A stretch of 63,155 bases of DNA from Zygophlyctis sp. KS116 (lineage: Eukaryota; Chytridiomycota): the NCBI GenBank assembly GCA_054661495.1, contig BAAFSQ010000027.1, positions 1-63,155 of the forward strand, given 5' to 3'. Of this stretch, positions 21,501 through 33,485 are shown piece after piece; positions within the stretch are counted from its first letter, which is position 1, and the number at the start of each line of letters is the position of its first letter. The position numbers and the translations under genes were made by a program. Under the pieces are notes generated by a model. That model worked only from the letters and a program-made list of their open reading frames with translations. It had not been told where the DNA came from and made no database searches.

Positions 21501-24500
21501 TTGATAATGCCGAATCTGGGGATAAAACTAAAGGATATATGAAAATCGCTCTAAATTGGTAATTTTTACTATTATTCATGTTTATTAGTCTTTCGATATA
21601 CCCGAAACCTACTGCTGCTATTATTAAAGAGCGTGATTTGATCGACGCTGTCCATTTGATCACCTGCTCTCATTATAGCCTTGATCTTCTTCCAATTCAA
21701 TTCAGATTAGAGCCTGATCGATTATCTATAATCAAGCGGTTAGTTGATGAAAATCCCAAAATTATTGAGGATCTAGGATATGTGTACGGATTGGCAGAAA
21801 AGTTACTTGGTTTTAGCTTATGCGCAAATGAAAAGGTAAAAATTTTGGCTTTAGTGTCTGCAGCTGCGATACCCATAAATCCAAATCTTGCTTTTGAAAT
21901 ATGCCAAAAAGGATCAGAATTGGTATTAAAGTTACAAAATTCAGATGAAGGAGTGATTCATGAGCTTCTGTCTACATTTTTTCTATTTTTAAATGAAGAG
22001 GCGATTCGAAATCATGAGCAAAAACGGCAGCTGGTGGTGCAAGCTCTTCTATGGTGCCCTTCTAAAGATATTCCTAATTTAGTCGATATATATCAGCAGT
22101 TGGAACTTCAAAATCTCTGCACTAAAATGCAGGGCAAAAATGATAGACAATCAATAGAGGAGCGCCTCAACTTCACTGGTTCTTTGTGTGATTCGAACCT
22201 GCCATTACCAGCATATATTTACTCAGAGCAATTGAATGATTGTTTCTTGGATTTGGATCACTGCCTATCAGATAAAGACGCATTTTACTTGCTATGGCAG
22301 GCGTTGGGACTTAATGGTGGAATCGAGCGTGTAGACGATATATTATGGGATGAGACCATAATTGAATTAGCAAAATTTCTTAATTTTAGAAATCCTGTAA
22401 CCTCGATATGTCTTTTGTTCAGTTTAAAAAATGTGACTATTACAATTTCTAACATTTAGTCGAAAAATTCAAAATTATTTTTTGATCAGATATCTCCATC
22501 TGCTGTCAATGAAAAGCTAGCTGCATATTTCTTTTCCCTGATTTTGAGGCTAAGCTCAAGCAAACACAAGTCTCAGGATACGCGATTGTATCAAATACCA
22601 TTTCATCAAATTACCAATGGTAGATTTCTTGAAAACGATATCGGTCGTGATTCTTTAGAGCGTAAAGTGAAGGATATGTCGCATATTCAAAATCAGGACA
22701 AAGAAATTAAGGCTAAAGTTTCCCCTCTGAATTTGGACTTTGATCCATTGTCTGTAAACCTGGATTTTGATAGAAAGTCAATGAATGGTATGCAGAAGCG
22801 TGAGATATCTCCAATAAATGAGGACGATCTGGACGGCTGGAGCGATGATAATTTGGATTTAGATGAAACTGCTTCTCGTGAAAGTTTGCACATTGATTCA
22901 GCCTCATCTTTGAAGATCATGGCTGAACAGTATTCGATAGATATTCGAGAGAAAAGGCGAGACAATGAAATTAAAAACTTTGTATCGAAAAGAAAATTTG
23001 ACCCCTTTAAATTCGAAAATGATGAAAGTTATCGTTGCGATTCTTTTGTCGAATGTAGTAAAACTATTGATGCGATGCTATGGAGTGAACTCATTTTTAT
23101 ATGCTCTTATTTTCAATATGATGTAGCACAGGTATTTTACAGATTTAATTAACTATAGCTTTTGAAAGCAAATATAGACTTTTGTTTGCAAGGAGATCCA
23201 GCTATTGAGCTTATGCATATATATCATTTTTATGAAACGACCAACATTTTTGAAACTTACCCAGATGAGCTCGTGGGATATATTATTTCTCATCATATAT
23301 TGGTATATAAGCATTTGCATAATTTCAATTTAGGCAAAGTCGAATAATCTTCTGAAACTATATTATAAAATATTAAAAAGATGCAGAATCGCGTCTGAAA
23401 AGTTACTGGTATTTAACTGCAGCACTAAATTAATTAGGGGTCTGGAAGTCTTTTGAGTCTGGAGGATAGAACGGACTTCATAGAATCGAATGAAAAATTC
23501 TACCAATCATACTATGTTCTAAATAATATGATTTCTATAATCCATCTTTCAAATGGAAGCATTTTGTTTGACCTATTCAAACAGAATTTATTAGCTGGCA
23601 AATCATTTGATTGGATTCAAGATTTTCTTCATCAGTATTTACAGTTTTTAATATATAGGGCATTTTCATTGAAGTCAATTTTTCCAGAAGAAACTTGGAA
23701 CGTTGAAGATAGTGGAGCTATTGACGAGAAAGTTAGCAAATTCTTAACTCTCATTATAGAAGATCGCGCGTCGAAAATTGAGCCTGATAAGAGAGATGGG
23801 TATTTATGGGTTTTTAAAATAACAGGAGACAAGAGTATATGTATTTGATAAAGGATGGATTGCGATTTTTACGGCCGCAAGATCAATTTCACATTGTCAC
23901 TACTCTTATATTTTCTGCAAAAATAGCCCGATTTTCTCCGACAGAAAAGTTAAGTTTTCTAGAGACGATAGAGCTAAGTCAAGAAACTCAAAAGGGTCTG
24001 GAACAACTTTGGCGCAATATGGAATTTTCTGATGCACTTCAATCAATCCGAGATGCTGAATTAGATGTAGATCTTTCACCGAATGATATTCATTCTCTGG
24101 AAGAAGCCTTCAGCACACCGGAGGAGATAATCAAATCCTGTATGTTGATCCTGAACAATCCACCAACCATCATAACTCAGTTATTTGATGTTTTAAAACG
24201 ATTTGATCAATTCGATAATCGCTTGAATAACGTGCAAGACTTGTATTCGTATGCAATAAATAAATTGCTGAAAGTTAAGGACACAAATGGACTTGATACA
24301 ATAGAAACTATTGTAAGAACAGTTATGGAGTATGTGCCACACGAGGAAGAAGATGATGACAATGGATGGGGCTTTGAAGAGGAAGAAATGGAAAAATGGG
24401 GATTCTCTTGCATCGAAGATACCATTAGAAACATTTTGCTAGATTCAATTGGGTGCATAGATAATTTTGATTTGGAAGATATATCTCGGATAAAAAGTAT

Positions 24501-25423
24501 CTTAAATATGGTAATCACCGTCAAATACTCAACATTAGTATTTTATCCTTTCAGAAGACGAAATAGAGAGAATAAAGGGTTTAGAATCTTCATATGTAAG
24601 TAAGATGTGGGGTCTTGAGGTAATAAGTTTTTGTTAATTTAATAGGGTATTCAAGAGAATAATAGCTCGAAACAAGAGTTTATTGCTAATTTAATTAGCT
24701 CGACTGATAGTAATAAGAAGCTGACTTATTTAGCGAGCCAAATGGAAAATTGGATCAAAGAAGATTTGTCTGAAGGAAATTCAGACTTATGGTATATTGT
24801 TAAAATATATGAGAAGGCTGTCAGTATTGGCGAATTTTCATTTTTAATAGACCTGCGTCTAAAATTACACGCCGCTCAAGAAACGTTAGGCAATGGGGTA
24901 AAATATTTTTAATATTGATAAAAAGGAAGAAGAATCATTTTTAGAAAACTTGAAAACCCATTCTGAAATTGAATTTGTCAAAAATTGTCTTATTTCAGAC
25001 AACATTGAAATCGTGGAGCGGGGCGAATTATATTTAAAGCAGCTACTACCTCAACGTTTAAGCGACGTTAAAAAAGATTATATGTTTCATATGATTATAT
25101 GTTCTAGAATAAGTGACATATATATGTATTCTGGCTCACATATCTGGGGATTTCTTGAAGATACTCTATGTTGCCTCTGCAAATCCGAGATTGGTCCCCA
25201 GCATGACATTTTTGGTCGTGTAGTTTTAAATCTAGTTAAAAACAAGAATATATCATTAGCGGTTAGTTTAGCGGCAAAACTGACAAATGCAAATAAAGAA
25301 ATCACCTCAGGACTTGTTGGATGGAAATTTTTGCTGGACAGTTTCATCGGAAAATCAGAACCTTTGGATCGAAAAACAATCTATCAATTAAGTTTAATTC
25401 TTAAAAAAGCCATTACACAATAA
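18597..25423 (+). CDS. NBAS: NBAS/Sec39-family subunit of the Dsl1/NRZ vesicle-tethering complex
   Basis: ER-side tether subunit for retrograde Golgi-to-ER transport. About twelve exons with 25-31-nt introns join to ~2,150 aa, the long NBAS form with an N-terminal beta-propeller, not the short yeast Sec39. The N-terminal ~330 residues are beta-rich. The Sec39 region begins near LSPLENLQRRLLFQEYPKAL, with LDTDLVYKTQ and RKWLMDFCL. An alpha-solenoid follows to the C-terminus, interrupted by an acidic disordered linker around EDDLDGWSDDNLDLDE. Clean junctions include ALNC|LSIYP, DVAQ|LLKANID, RDG|RQEYMYLIKDG, LNM|YFILSEDE and GNG|EEESF. The start is the first ATG after the divergent promoter region. 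Confidence 0.85.
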
Positions 25424-25589
25424 AAATATGTCAAAATGCAGCGTAACATATTAGGAAATTCATTTCTTTAGCAAAAAATTCATTTCGTTTCTCATGGTTA
25501 ATTTTCAATCAACAATCATCAATCTATATATTCGACACATTTGGCGCCAGTAGAAAAACTATTCACTCTTCAACGATTATAAGATGAAT

Positions 25590-28500
25590 CTAGTATTCAC
25601 TCGTACTATCTGCAATTCTTTCTAGTCTTGGATCTACTTCAGGGGGCTGTTTTTGTATGGCCTCATATCCTTTAGCATTTACGGGTTCCTCTTCTATTGT
25701 TGGACTGGTAAAGCTTCGATGAGGAGGCTTGTAGAAGTTTCCATGATTGGTGGTGGGATCAGGAGTCATTCGACTTAATTCTGTTCTTTTATCATTTTCC
25801 GCGGTTAATCTGAAGTCATCAAAATCGATCGTCAGGCGGTCTATTCTGCCTTCTATAGGCCTTATAATGTCTCCAATAGCATCATCTAGTTCTCTTTCTG
25901 TGACTCTAGACTGTAGAGCACCTTTAATATTAACAATCTCCTTTTCGACTTTTTGTATTTCATTATGTACTCTATCTTCTATATCCGATCTTAAGTTTTT
26001 GATTTGTATATTAGCGCTGTCAATGAGTTTTGGTATTTGACTTTGTCTTTCTTTCAAATCATCCAAGGTTTTAGTGGTTGCATCTCGTTGCTGCTTCATA
26101 GATTGATAAATTTCCTTTTGAGTTCTATCCATATTGATCTGAACTTCTCTCAGTCTATCCTTAAAATTATGTTCATGTTCATCAGCTGTAAGCCGCAATT
26201 GATTGATCTCGATAGTTTCAAGTTCGAATTGTGTATTGAGCTTCTTTACAGATGACTCTAAATCCCCAATAGTTTGATTAAATATGTTTTCAGAAAGTTT
26301 TGTATCAACGACCCTCTTAATATCAACCAGAGCACGGGCAACTGTTTCTCCTTCAATTTGAGTGGTTTCAATCATCCATTGTCTCAACTCATGCTGCTGA
26401 TTTCTTAGGTCCGATATCTTTTCCGGAATTTCATCAATTCTTTTTGTCATTTCTGAATAATTTTCAGTTTCAAGCTCTTTCAGACGTTCAAATACTGCAG
26501 ATTGGCTCTCATAACTTTTCTTCTGTGAGATGATAATATCCTCCATTTTCTGAGTCATTTTATTTTCAGTATCTGATATTGATGATTTTAATTCATCAAC
26601 AGAAGCATTTAAATTATTTTGTTTTTCTTTGACTTCTGAAAGAGATAAAGTAACAGTTTTTGTCAAATCTTGTATTTTTTGAGTATTAATGGAAATGATT
26701 GATTCTCTATTCTCTGCAATAGAATCTAAAGCCTGTATAATTCTCTGCTCATTATGATCAATGTCTTTAGTGAGCGCTTTAGACAATTTCTCCAAGTCTC
26801 CATTATTTGCTTTAACAGATATGGATTCCTTCACTGATACTATATTGCTATATATATCGGTAAATCTATCCTCAATAAGATGAATCTGATTTTTGATGCG
26901 ATCTTCTGCTTCTAATAAATTGGATTTAGTGATCCGATCTGAAATTTCATTTTTAAATGCAGCCATATTGTTATTAAATTCTGAATTCTGAATTTTAAGA
27001 TCCTGGATCATTTCCTTTAGCTTTTTTTCTGCCTCATACAGTTCTGACTTGAGACTCCTTTCGGAAAGCTGCGAAGAATTAGTAATCACTGTTCCATCTA
27101 AAAGTAACAACCGTGCCTGCACTGAAGAAACTAAACTTTTCAAGCGGATTTCGACTTCATCTAACTCGTTTCTACTAACTCTATCCTTCACACCCTGAAT
27201 TGCATCATTCACCTGACTTGACATTTCCTCTAATCGCTTTTGACTGTTAACTAATAATCTCTCCAGGTCGGCCTGTGTTTCCTTGGCCTCTACAACAGTT
27301 ACACGTGCTGAAAGCTCCGATTTGAATGCCTCCATAGTTTGATCAAGCTGGGTGGATTTGAGATTTAGCTTATCATCTATTTCATTTTTAATATTTGAAC
27401 AAAGTAATTCAACGCCGAGAACTTTTTTGAGGGTATCTTCATCACCATTCTGTAAAAGGGAAATCGCTTTTGATAATTTTGCTTCACTAGCTTCGATAGT
27501 ATCTGCTTGTTCAGCTTTAATCGATTCTATTGATGATAATGCCAATTGAATCTTTGCTTGAAGATCAATTTCTGTTTGCTTTGAGCGATTGCTTAATTGC
27601 GATATTCTGCTATCTAAGTCATCTAGGTTTCTAGATTTTGACGCAGAAAGAGATTCTGCAACATCTTGAATTTCGCGCCGAACTTTATCATTCTCTGAAT
27701 TTAAATCTTGAATGGCCTCTTCTATTCTAGAAAGAATTTTTTCTTCAATAACATCGATTTTTGCACTTAATTCATTAGAAAAGATAATATGGCGCTGTTC
27801 TAAATCCATCCGTGCCTTTATTTCTGCACGGAGAACCTCCTCTGCATTTAGTAATTTCTTTTCTAATCCTCTTTCAGCCAAAATAAGAGACTCTTGCAGT
27901 GCCTTGATTGCATTACCCATTTGAATTTTAGAATCTACTATATGCTGCTGATTTTCCTCACTTTTTTTGATAACTGCTTGCCTAATCATTTTGAAGCCTT
28001 CATCATACTCGGATCGTATTTCAGTTTCAAATTTCTTTCTAGATATCTTCTCGTCTTCTATATTAGCTTCCAAGTTAATATACTGCTGGACAGACTTTTC
28101 CAGAAATTGAACTTGATTTTCTTTGACAACCTTTTCAATAACACGAAGCTGTTCATTCAAGTTCAAAGAGATTCTCTCCTTGTCAGCTCGATCACGATCT
28201 GCCTGATGAAAAATGGTTGCCTTTAGAGACTCTATTCGGTCATTGTTATCCTTTTCTTGACATTGAATAGTTTTTCTTATGTCTTGGTGTAATTCTCTCA
28301 TATTATTTTCAAACTGAATTCTGTTTCTAGAATCACCTTCTAATTTGTGCCTTATTTCAGAAGATGCTTGTTCAATATTTTTCTGCAATTGCTCTATGCT
28401 AGAATTGACGTTTCCTTGTAGATTTTCAAACATGTGTTGATGCTCTGCGAGTTTTCTAAATGTATCCGATCCTCTTTGGAGCTCATGCTCTAGATCTCTT

Positions 28501-29138
28501 GATCTGGCATTTACTTCATGACCAAATTCGTTTGTTTTTAAGCTGTAAGCTTCTAGTTTATATCTCATATGATTCATCTCTTCCAAGATCATTCTTTGCT
28601 TGTCATCTGTATCTTGGCTAGTTGTTTCAGACTGACGCTGCTTTGCTAGTAATTCAGAAAACATTTGGTGAAGCTTCAGTATTTGCTTTTCACTTTTCAA
28701 AAGCACGGCCTGATCAGATTCTTTTGCTTGCTTATCAGCTTCATTCAGCCGCCTTGAAAGATCTCTAATGATCGAATTGTCTGATTCAACAGTTGCAGTC
28801 AGACTATCGACTTTGGCAGATAATGCCGCCATATGCATTTTTCCAGCTTGCAATTCAGATTCAATCCATCCTCTTGCCCTTTTTTCTTGGGATAGCTGCT
28901 CTTGGGTTTGTAGAAGCTTGGTAAGAGTATCGTCATTCTTCAATGCGGGTGTCATCTCTCGATATACCGATTCATCGAATCTTGAGTCAAAAGTTTTTGG
29001 AATTCCTGAATTGAATGTATTCGAACTCTTTGGGCTAGAGTTAACTATGTCTCCATTATACTTGAAAGGCATGATAATATCCGGGACTTTTTGGACGAAT
29101 TGCTGCTGATTCTGGTTAGTAATGGGTGAATTGGACAT
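25590..29138 (-). CDS. Intronless 1,182-aa coiled-coil protein, function unknown
   Basis: A long uninterrupted frame, unusual here because nearly all neighbours have introns. An N-terminal ~60-residue disordered, Asn/Gln/Ser-rich segment contains FQ..PDIIMPFKYNGDIVN. Almost continuous coiled coil follows to about residue 1,090, starting with a well-formed block (RARGWIESELQAGKMHMAAL). The protein ends in a short Pro-rich tail (YKPPHRSFTSPTIEEEP). Many segments follow a 'short helix, D/N-x-E, short helix' rhythm suggestive of an elongated filament or axonemal/basal-body protein. I recognise no named family. The start ATG at 29138 lies 13 bp downstream of the stop of the small gene before it. 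Confidence 0.75.
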   Translation of the reverse strand: MSNSPITNQNQQQFVQKVPDIIMPFKYNGDIVNSSPKSSNTFNSGIPKTFDSRFDESVYREMTPALKNDDTLTKLLQTQEQLSQEKRARGWIESELQAGKMHMAALSAKVDSLTATVESDNSIIRDLSRRLNEADKQAKESDQAVLLKSEKQILKLHQMFSELLAKQRQSETTSQDTDDKQRMILEEMNHMRYKLEAYSLKTNEFGHEVNARSRDLEHELQRGSDTFRKLAEHQHMFENLQGNVNSSIEQLQKNIEQASSEIRHKLEGDSRNRIQFENNMRELHQDIRKTIQCQEKDNNDRIESLKATIFHQADRDRADKERISLNLNEQLRVIEKVVKENQVQFLEKSVQQYINLEANIEDEKISRKKFETEIRSEYDEGFKMIRQAVIKKSEENQQHIVDSKIQMGNAIKALQESLILAERGLEKKLLNAEEVLRAEIKARMDLEQRHIIFSNELSAKIDVIEEKILSRIEEAIQDLNSENDKVRREIQDVAESLSASKSRNLDDLDSRISQLSNRSKQTEIDLQAKIQLALSSIESIKAEQADTIEASEAKLSKAISLLQNGDEDTLKKVLGVELLCSNIKNEIDDKLNLKSTQLDQTMEAFKSELSARVTVVEAKETQADLERLLVNSQKRLEEMSSQVNDAIQGVKDRVSRNELDEVEIRLKSLVSSVQARLLLLDGTVITNSSQLSERSLKSELYEAEKKLKEMIQDLKIQNSEFNNNMAAFKNEISDRITKSNLLEAEDRIKNQIHLIEDRFTDIYSNIVSVKESISVKANNGDLEKLSKALTKDIDHNEQRIIQALDSIAENRESIISINTQKIQDLTKTVTLSLSEVKEKQNNLNASVDELKSSISDTENKMTQKMEDIIISQKKSYESQSAVFERLKELETENYSEMTKRIDEIPEKISDLRNQQHELRQWMIETTQIEGETVARALVDIKRVVDTKLSENIFNQTIGDLESSVKKLNTQFELETIEINQLRLTADEHEHNFKDRLREVQINMDRTQKEIYQSMKQQRDATTKTLDDLKERQSQIPKLIDSANIQIKNLRSDIEDRVHNEIQKVEKEIVNIKGALQSRVTERELDDAIGDIIRPIEGRIDRLTIDFDDFRLTAENDKRTELSRMTPDPTTNHGNFYKPPHRSFTSPTIEEEPVNAKGYEAIQKQPPEVDPRLERIADSTSEY

Positions 29139-29151
29139 CTAAAGATTACAA

Positions 29152-29350
29152 CTATTCAAATACAGTAGGCGCTGTGATTTTAAATTGATTATATTCTTCC
29201 AATTTTTCCCTTTGCTTTCTACTATAAGACCCATCTAAAATACCTCTGCTTTGTATCTTCTTTTTGTTGTTTTAAATAGTCTTTAAGTGCTTTTTCACTA
29301 TCTCTTTTTGTCTTTTCCCTCTGATCAACTACATCCCACTGAAAGGACAT
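29152..29350 (-). CDS. Small charged hypothetical protein (~58 aa)
   Basis: Two exons join across a 22-nt intron at KEDTKQ|SRKQREKLEEY. The product starts SFQWDVVDQREKTKRDSEKAL, is strongly helical and charged, and ends FKITAPTVFE. Its ATG begins 4 bp after the PDCD2 stop and its stop sits 13 bp before the next gene's ATG. It may be a real micro-gene, or a downstream frame carried in the PDCD2 transcript. I do not recognise it. Confidence 0.4.
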
Positions 29351-29354
29351 TCTG

Positions 29355-30249
29355 TCAACGAATGACGTCGTTCGGATTTTTAAAGGGCAGTTTGATCCCA
29401 TCGCAAGTAAATTCCTGCCTCCAACAAAATTCAGCCATAAAATCCTTTTTAGAATCACATGAATTTTGGCAAGAGTATATAATCAGTGTTCCAAAATCCA
29501 ATGCGTCCTTGTCAGAATGATCAATATCTAAAAAGTTCAAAATCTGCGATGTAATTTGAAATTCTAGAGTCCTATTTCCACCACAATAAGGACAAAGTGG
29601 AGGATCTGTACATTTCCCTTTATCTGATACCCAAAGAGGTTCAACATCTTGTCCTGAATAATCTATTCTATAGTATCTTAAAACCTGATCAGGCTCTAAT
29701 GCAATCTCTGATTGATATTTTAAAAATGCATCATCTACTTCAACAGTAGTCTCCTTTTCATTCGCAAGCATGTCATCTTCTTCTGTCTCTATAACAGAAT
29801 CTATTTTTTGATTAGACTCGAGACAATAATTTTCCATTGAAGTTTGTAATTCAGTCTCTTCAAAATCTTCTGAAACAATTTCCCATTCAGACCAAACTTT
29901 TCCTTGACAAATTTTAGTTGATAGAATAGTTTGATCAGGAGAATTATTAGCAGGCATTTGACTTCTAAACACTGCGATTCTAACTTTAAAACTTTAAAAC
30001 TTACTCATGATTTTTTGGACAAGCAAAAACATGAATCATTCTATCAATCTCTTGTTTTCCCATTAATCCTTCTTCCAATTGAATTTCTGTTTCTTCTGGT
30101 GTAAATAATTGCATCAAAAACATCATTTCTGTCTCACAAACTACACAATACATGCGAGATAAATTCTTTCCAAGATAAGAGGGATGACCTCCAACTTTAT
30201 TTTTAAGATTACAATCTGTAGTCTTTTCCAGGAATCCGATTTGAATCAT
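29355..30249 (-). CDS. TSR4: PDCD2/TSR4-family ribosome-biogenesis protein
   Basis: Chaperone for ribosomal protein uS5 in 40S maturation. Two exons joined at KNHE|IAVFRSQ give ~289 aa. The N-terminal half has IGFLEK, GGHPSYL and a zinc-ribbon CVVCETEMMFLMQLF with a later CPKNH. The C-terminal PDCD2_C domain has KYQSEIALEPDQVLRYYR, LCPYCGGNRTLEFQI, DFGTLIIYSC and a final FMAEFCWRQEF. The middle is an acidic disordered linker. The start at 30249 matches the family start (IQIGFLEK); upstream in-frame sequence is not conserved. Divergent from PP6. Confidence 0.88.
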
Positions 30250-30494
30250 TACTGATAAGACACAAAAAAATTTTACTAAAAAATTTGTTTGAAAGAACCG
30301 CAGCCTAACCGTCCAAGCATTACATGATTCTATGTTCACAGAGTTAATTGACAATGAGAAACTCTGAATTTAAGAACAATATCAAGAATATTATCTTGTA
30401 GTCTATTGTTTAAATGGAAAAAGTTGAGTATGTGGCAAAGTGATCACGGCAGCGGTGAAAGTTTTCAAGTCGCAAAGGGTTCCCATTGTTAATT
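30250..30494. promoter_or_regulatory. Divergent promoter region, TSR4 / PP6
   Basis: 245 bp between two divergent start codons. No TCGGAC hexamer is present. I see a short GC-richer patch near 30440-30480 close to the phosphatase start and otherwise AT-rich sequence. Regulatory role is by position only. Confidence 0.35.
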
Positions 30495-31485
30495 ATGGAA
30501 TGGCTGGAGCAAATATCCAAATGCCAGTTCCTACCAGAGCCGGATGTTAAGAGATTATGCGATAAAGTTAAAGAACTGTTGATAGAAGAGTCGAATGTAC
30601 AGCCAGTGTCTTCACCAGTGACAGTCTGCGGTGACATTCACGGACAGTTTTATGATCTCATGGAACTATTCAGAGTCGGCGGCAATATAAAGGATACAAA
30701 CTATATATTCATGGGGGATTTTGTTGATAGGTATGTTTTTTAATCCGGTTGTTGGATTTATGTTTGACTGGTTGATGATTTAGAGGATATTATTCGCTAG
30801 AAACATGGACATATCTGATGGTATTGAAAGTCTGCTATCCTCATAAAATAACTCTTTTAAGGGGAAATCATGAATCACGGCAAATAACTCAGGTTTATGG
30901 GTTTTATGATGAATGTATACAAAAATATGGAAATGCTACAGTTTGGAAATATTGTTGTTCAGTATTTGATTATTTGACATTGGCTGCTGTAGGTTAATTG
31001 AAATGATTTTTTAGATTGTTGATGGTCAGATTTTATGTGTTCATGGTGGGCTTTCACCAGATATACGCTCATTAGATCAAATAAGAACTATACAAAGATG
31101 TCAAGAAATACCTCATGAAGGTCCTTTTTGTGATCTAGTTTGGTCTGACCCTGAAGAGATTGAAAATTGGTCAGTGTCTCCGAGGGGGGCAGGATGGCTT
31201 TTTGGGTCAGCTGTAACTACAGAATTTCTTCAAGTAAACAAACTTTCTCTCATTGCACGTGCACATCAATTAGTACAAGAAGGATATAAATTCATGTTTC
31301 CCGATAATAATTTAGTAACAGTTTGGTCTGCTCCAAATTATTGTTATAGATGCGGAAATGTCGCATCTATAATGAAAATCGATGAATCTTGTTCTATAAA
31401 GAACAACTCTTTCAAGATATTTGATGCTGTTTCTGATGCTTCAAGAAGTATCCCAAACAAAGTACCGACTCCTTATTTTTTATAA
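30495..31485 (+). CDS. PPP6C: PP6 catalytic subunit (Sit4-type Ser/Thr phosphatase)
   Basis: PP2A-like metallophosphatase acting in cell-cycle and TOR signalling. Three exons (introns of about 52 and 26 nt) give ~304 aa. Metal and catalytic motifs: [20 protein letters not shown] (split by intron 1), [17 protein letters not shown], the [14 protein letters not shown] block and [12 protein letters not shown]. The end is TPYFL, the carboxymethylated C-terminus. [10 protein letters not shown] points to PP6/Sit4 rather than PP2A or PP4. The true start is ATG 30495 (MEWLEQISK). Stops 20 bp from the convergent RMC1 gene. Confidence 0.95.
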
Positions 31486-31505
31486 TAATCATGTTTTGTG
31501 AAACG

Positions 31506-33467
31506 TCAATAAATGGCTTCCAAATATACATAATCAGCCCACATTTCTCTAAAAATTGAGACATAACGATTGAGATCCTCATTCCCTTCAACCAAGATTC
31601 CATTATCTTCAAGAAATCTGTATACTGTAAAGAATAGGCTTTTTGAACCAGATTTATACGCCAATTCCAAATATTTTGAAGGATTGATTAAATCTGGTTC
31701 ATTTATAAATTTAATGTATTGCAGAGCTTCCAATATCTACATTTTAGTCAAAATCTTACACGATTACCTTATTATTGGCGACTAATGCGTGTAAAACTTG
31801 CGAATTCTCCCCAAGCCTCTTTAATATATCAATCCCAGTTTGAAAATATAAAGTTTCAGGATCATTCAAGTGTTGTATCATATATTGCGCTAGAGTAGCC
31901 GAGTCAACAAGAATTCCATGTTTAAGCAGATCATTAAGTTCCGGGAGCCTATTGTCTTGAATATATAATTTTCCCAAAAGTTCAGAATAAAAAGGGCCCG
32001 GAATTTCTTGAATATCTACAAGTGATTTTATATATAGATATAAATAATCAGCCAATTTTTCAGGGGCATCCTAAATCTTTATCAAAATATTTCAATTTAC
32101 CAGAGATTCCGAAAGGCAACTAAAAACCAAAGCGAACATATCTTCTTGTGTCAAGATACAAGTATATTTAGTGCGATTACCACTCCCTGCAAATCCATAA
32201 ATTGATCCCACATATCTTAAAGTCCGACTCAAGATTGAGCGAGAAGCTCTCCCATTTTTTGATGAGATCGAATCAACATTATCAAGTATAGAATCTGAAC
32301 ATGTATATTCCTTATCAGGCAGAGAAATTTTGTAAGAATTAATTGAATTAAAAGCCATCATTAATTCTTTGTAATGTACATTCCTCCTCATCATTCCTAA
32401 AAGTACTCTAGATATATTTTCCTTTGGGTCAGCTTGAGCTAACAGGATAGAAACAAGACCTGCTGAAGGATATGCTTCACGTACAATCTCTTTATAATCC
32501 ATTGACAAAGCAAAGTAATTCCCTGTAGTTTCATTTTTCACGAAAAGATTCGGCAATACCCGCAGAGTACCATTCATACCCTGTATCCTACATTTATATA
32601 AACAATTCTCATTTCGCTGTGAAAATCCATCATATAGTCCAAATTTCTAAGGGTAAGAAGAATTTAAGAAAACACCTTTTCTGATGCTTGAAACACTACA
32701 AGAGTATTTCCATGATTTATAAATGTTATCTCTCCGATACTTTCCTTTTTTAGAGAAATTTCCAGTGTTTTATGTTCCTGGAATCTTCCCTTGACGTACT
32801 TTTTTATGATAAGGGACATGTTTGGCCCACTAAAAACATCCAAAAATCCAATAAACAGCATTGATTGTCTATAAATTTCAACACATGCTTTAAATTACAT
32901 GTAGTAAATTACAAAATTCTTTTTATGAATCAAATCCAGTTCTGAAATCCGAATATCCAACTTAAAAGAATCCAATCTTATAACATTATTCCCCTGTTTC
33001 AGACTAAAGACCGGAAACACATTTGATTGCGATGATGATAGCAAAATAATATTTTGATGCATGATATACCAATGGATTTTAAGATCAATCTTCTTTATCC
33101 TTTCCCAATTATTTTTGAGAGAATAAAACTCGAGTCCAGACACCAATACTAATATCAATTCCCCAGGCCATAGACTATCAAACCCCAAAATTGTATCAGT
33201 CGTTACAATCGTTTGAGAATTACATATTTCTAGAGAGTTTGATGAATGTAATATAAACAGCTGCTGATTCAGATATTTTACTTGTCTGAATTTAGAAATC
33301 CCTCTTTAATTAGAAGAAGCAAATTACCCCATCAACAGAGTTTCTGTATTCGGCGTTAGTAAATATATATTGTCTTTATAGATTCTAAATGAATTGCAAG
33401 AGTCATAATAGTCTTGAGAACCATTGGTTGAAGGGGGAAAGGATATCGGACTTAACAAGAGCGCCAT
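31506..33467 (-). CDS. RMC1: RMC1 (Mic1/C18orf8-type), regulator of the Mon1-Ccz1 RabGEF
   Basis: Late-endosome/vacuole Rab7 activation. Several exons give ~600 aa. The N-terminal beta-propeller includes LLTPNTETLLMGG and the family pattern GLEFYSLKNNWERIKKIDL with IHWYIMHQ. The C-terminal Mic1 helical domain includes FYSELLGKLYIQDNRL and LYFQTGIDILKRL, then ALQYIKF and SLFFTVYRFLEDNG. The very end ...YVSIFREMWADY aligns with the C-terminus of animal RMC1. This protein is present in animals and plants but lost in yeasts. The start ATG at 33467 is only 18 bp from the ATG of the divergent UBXN11-like gene. Confidence 0.8.
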
Positions 33468-33485
33468 GGAAAACTTCCGCTGATT

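Noticed and set aside
25747-29109. Several plus-strand Ser/Leu-rich frames opposite the coiled-coil gene
   Set aside because: Typical complement of Glu/Lys/Leu-rich coiled-coil codons.
29222-29458. Longer minus-strand frame overlapping the end of TSR4
   Set aside because: Its first part is antisense-free but out of frame with the conserved TSR4 C-terminus; only the part from ATG 29350 is kept as a small gene.
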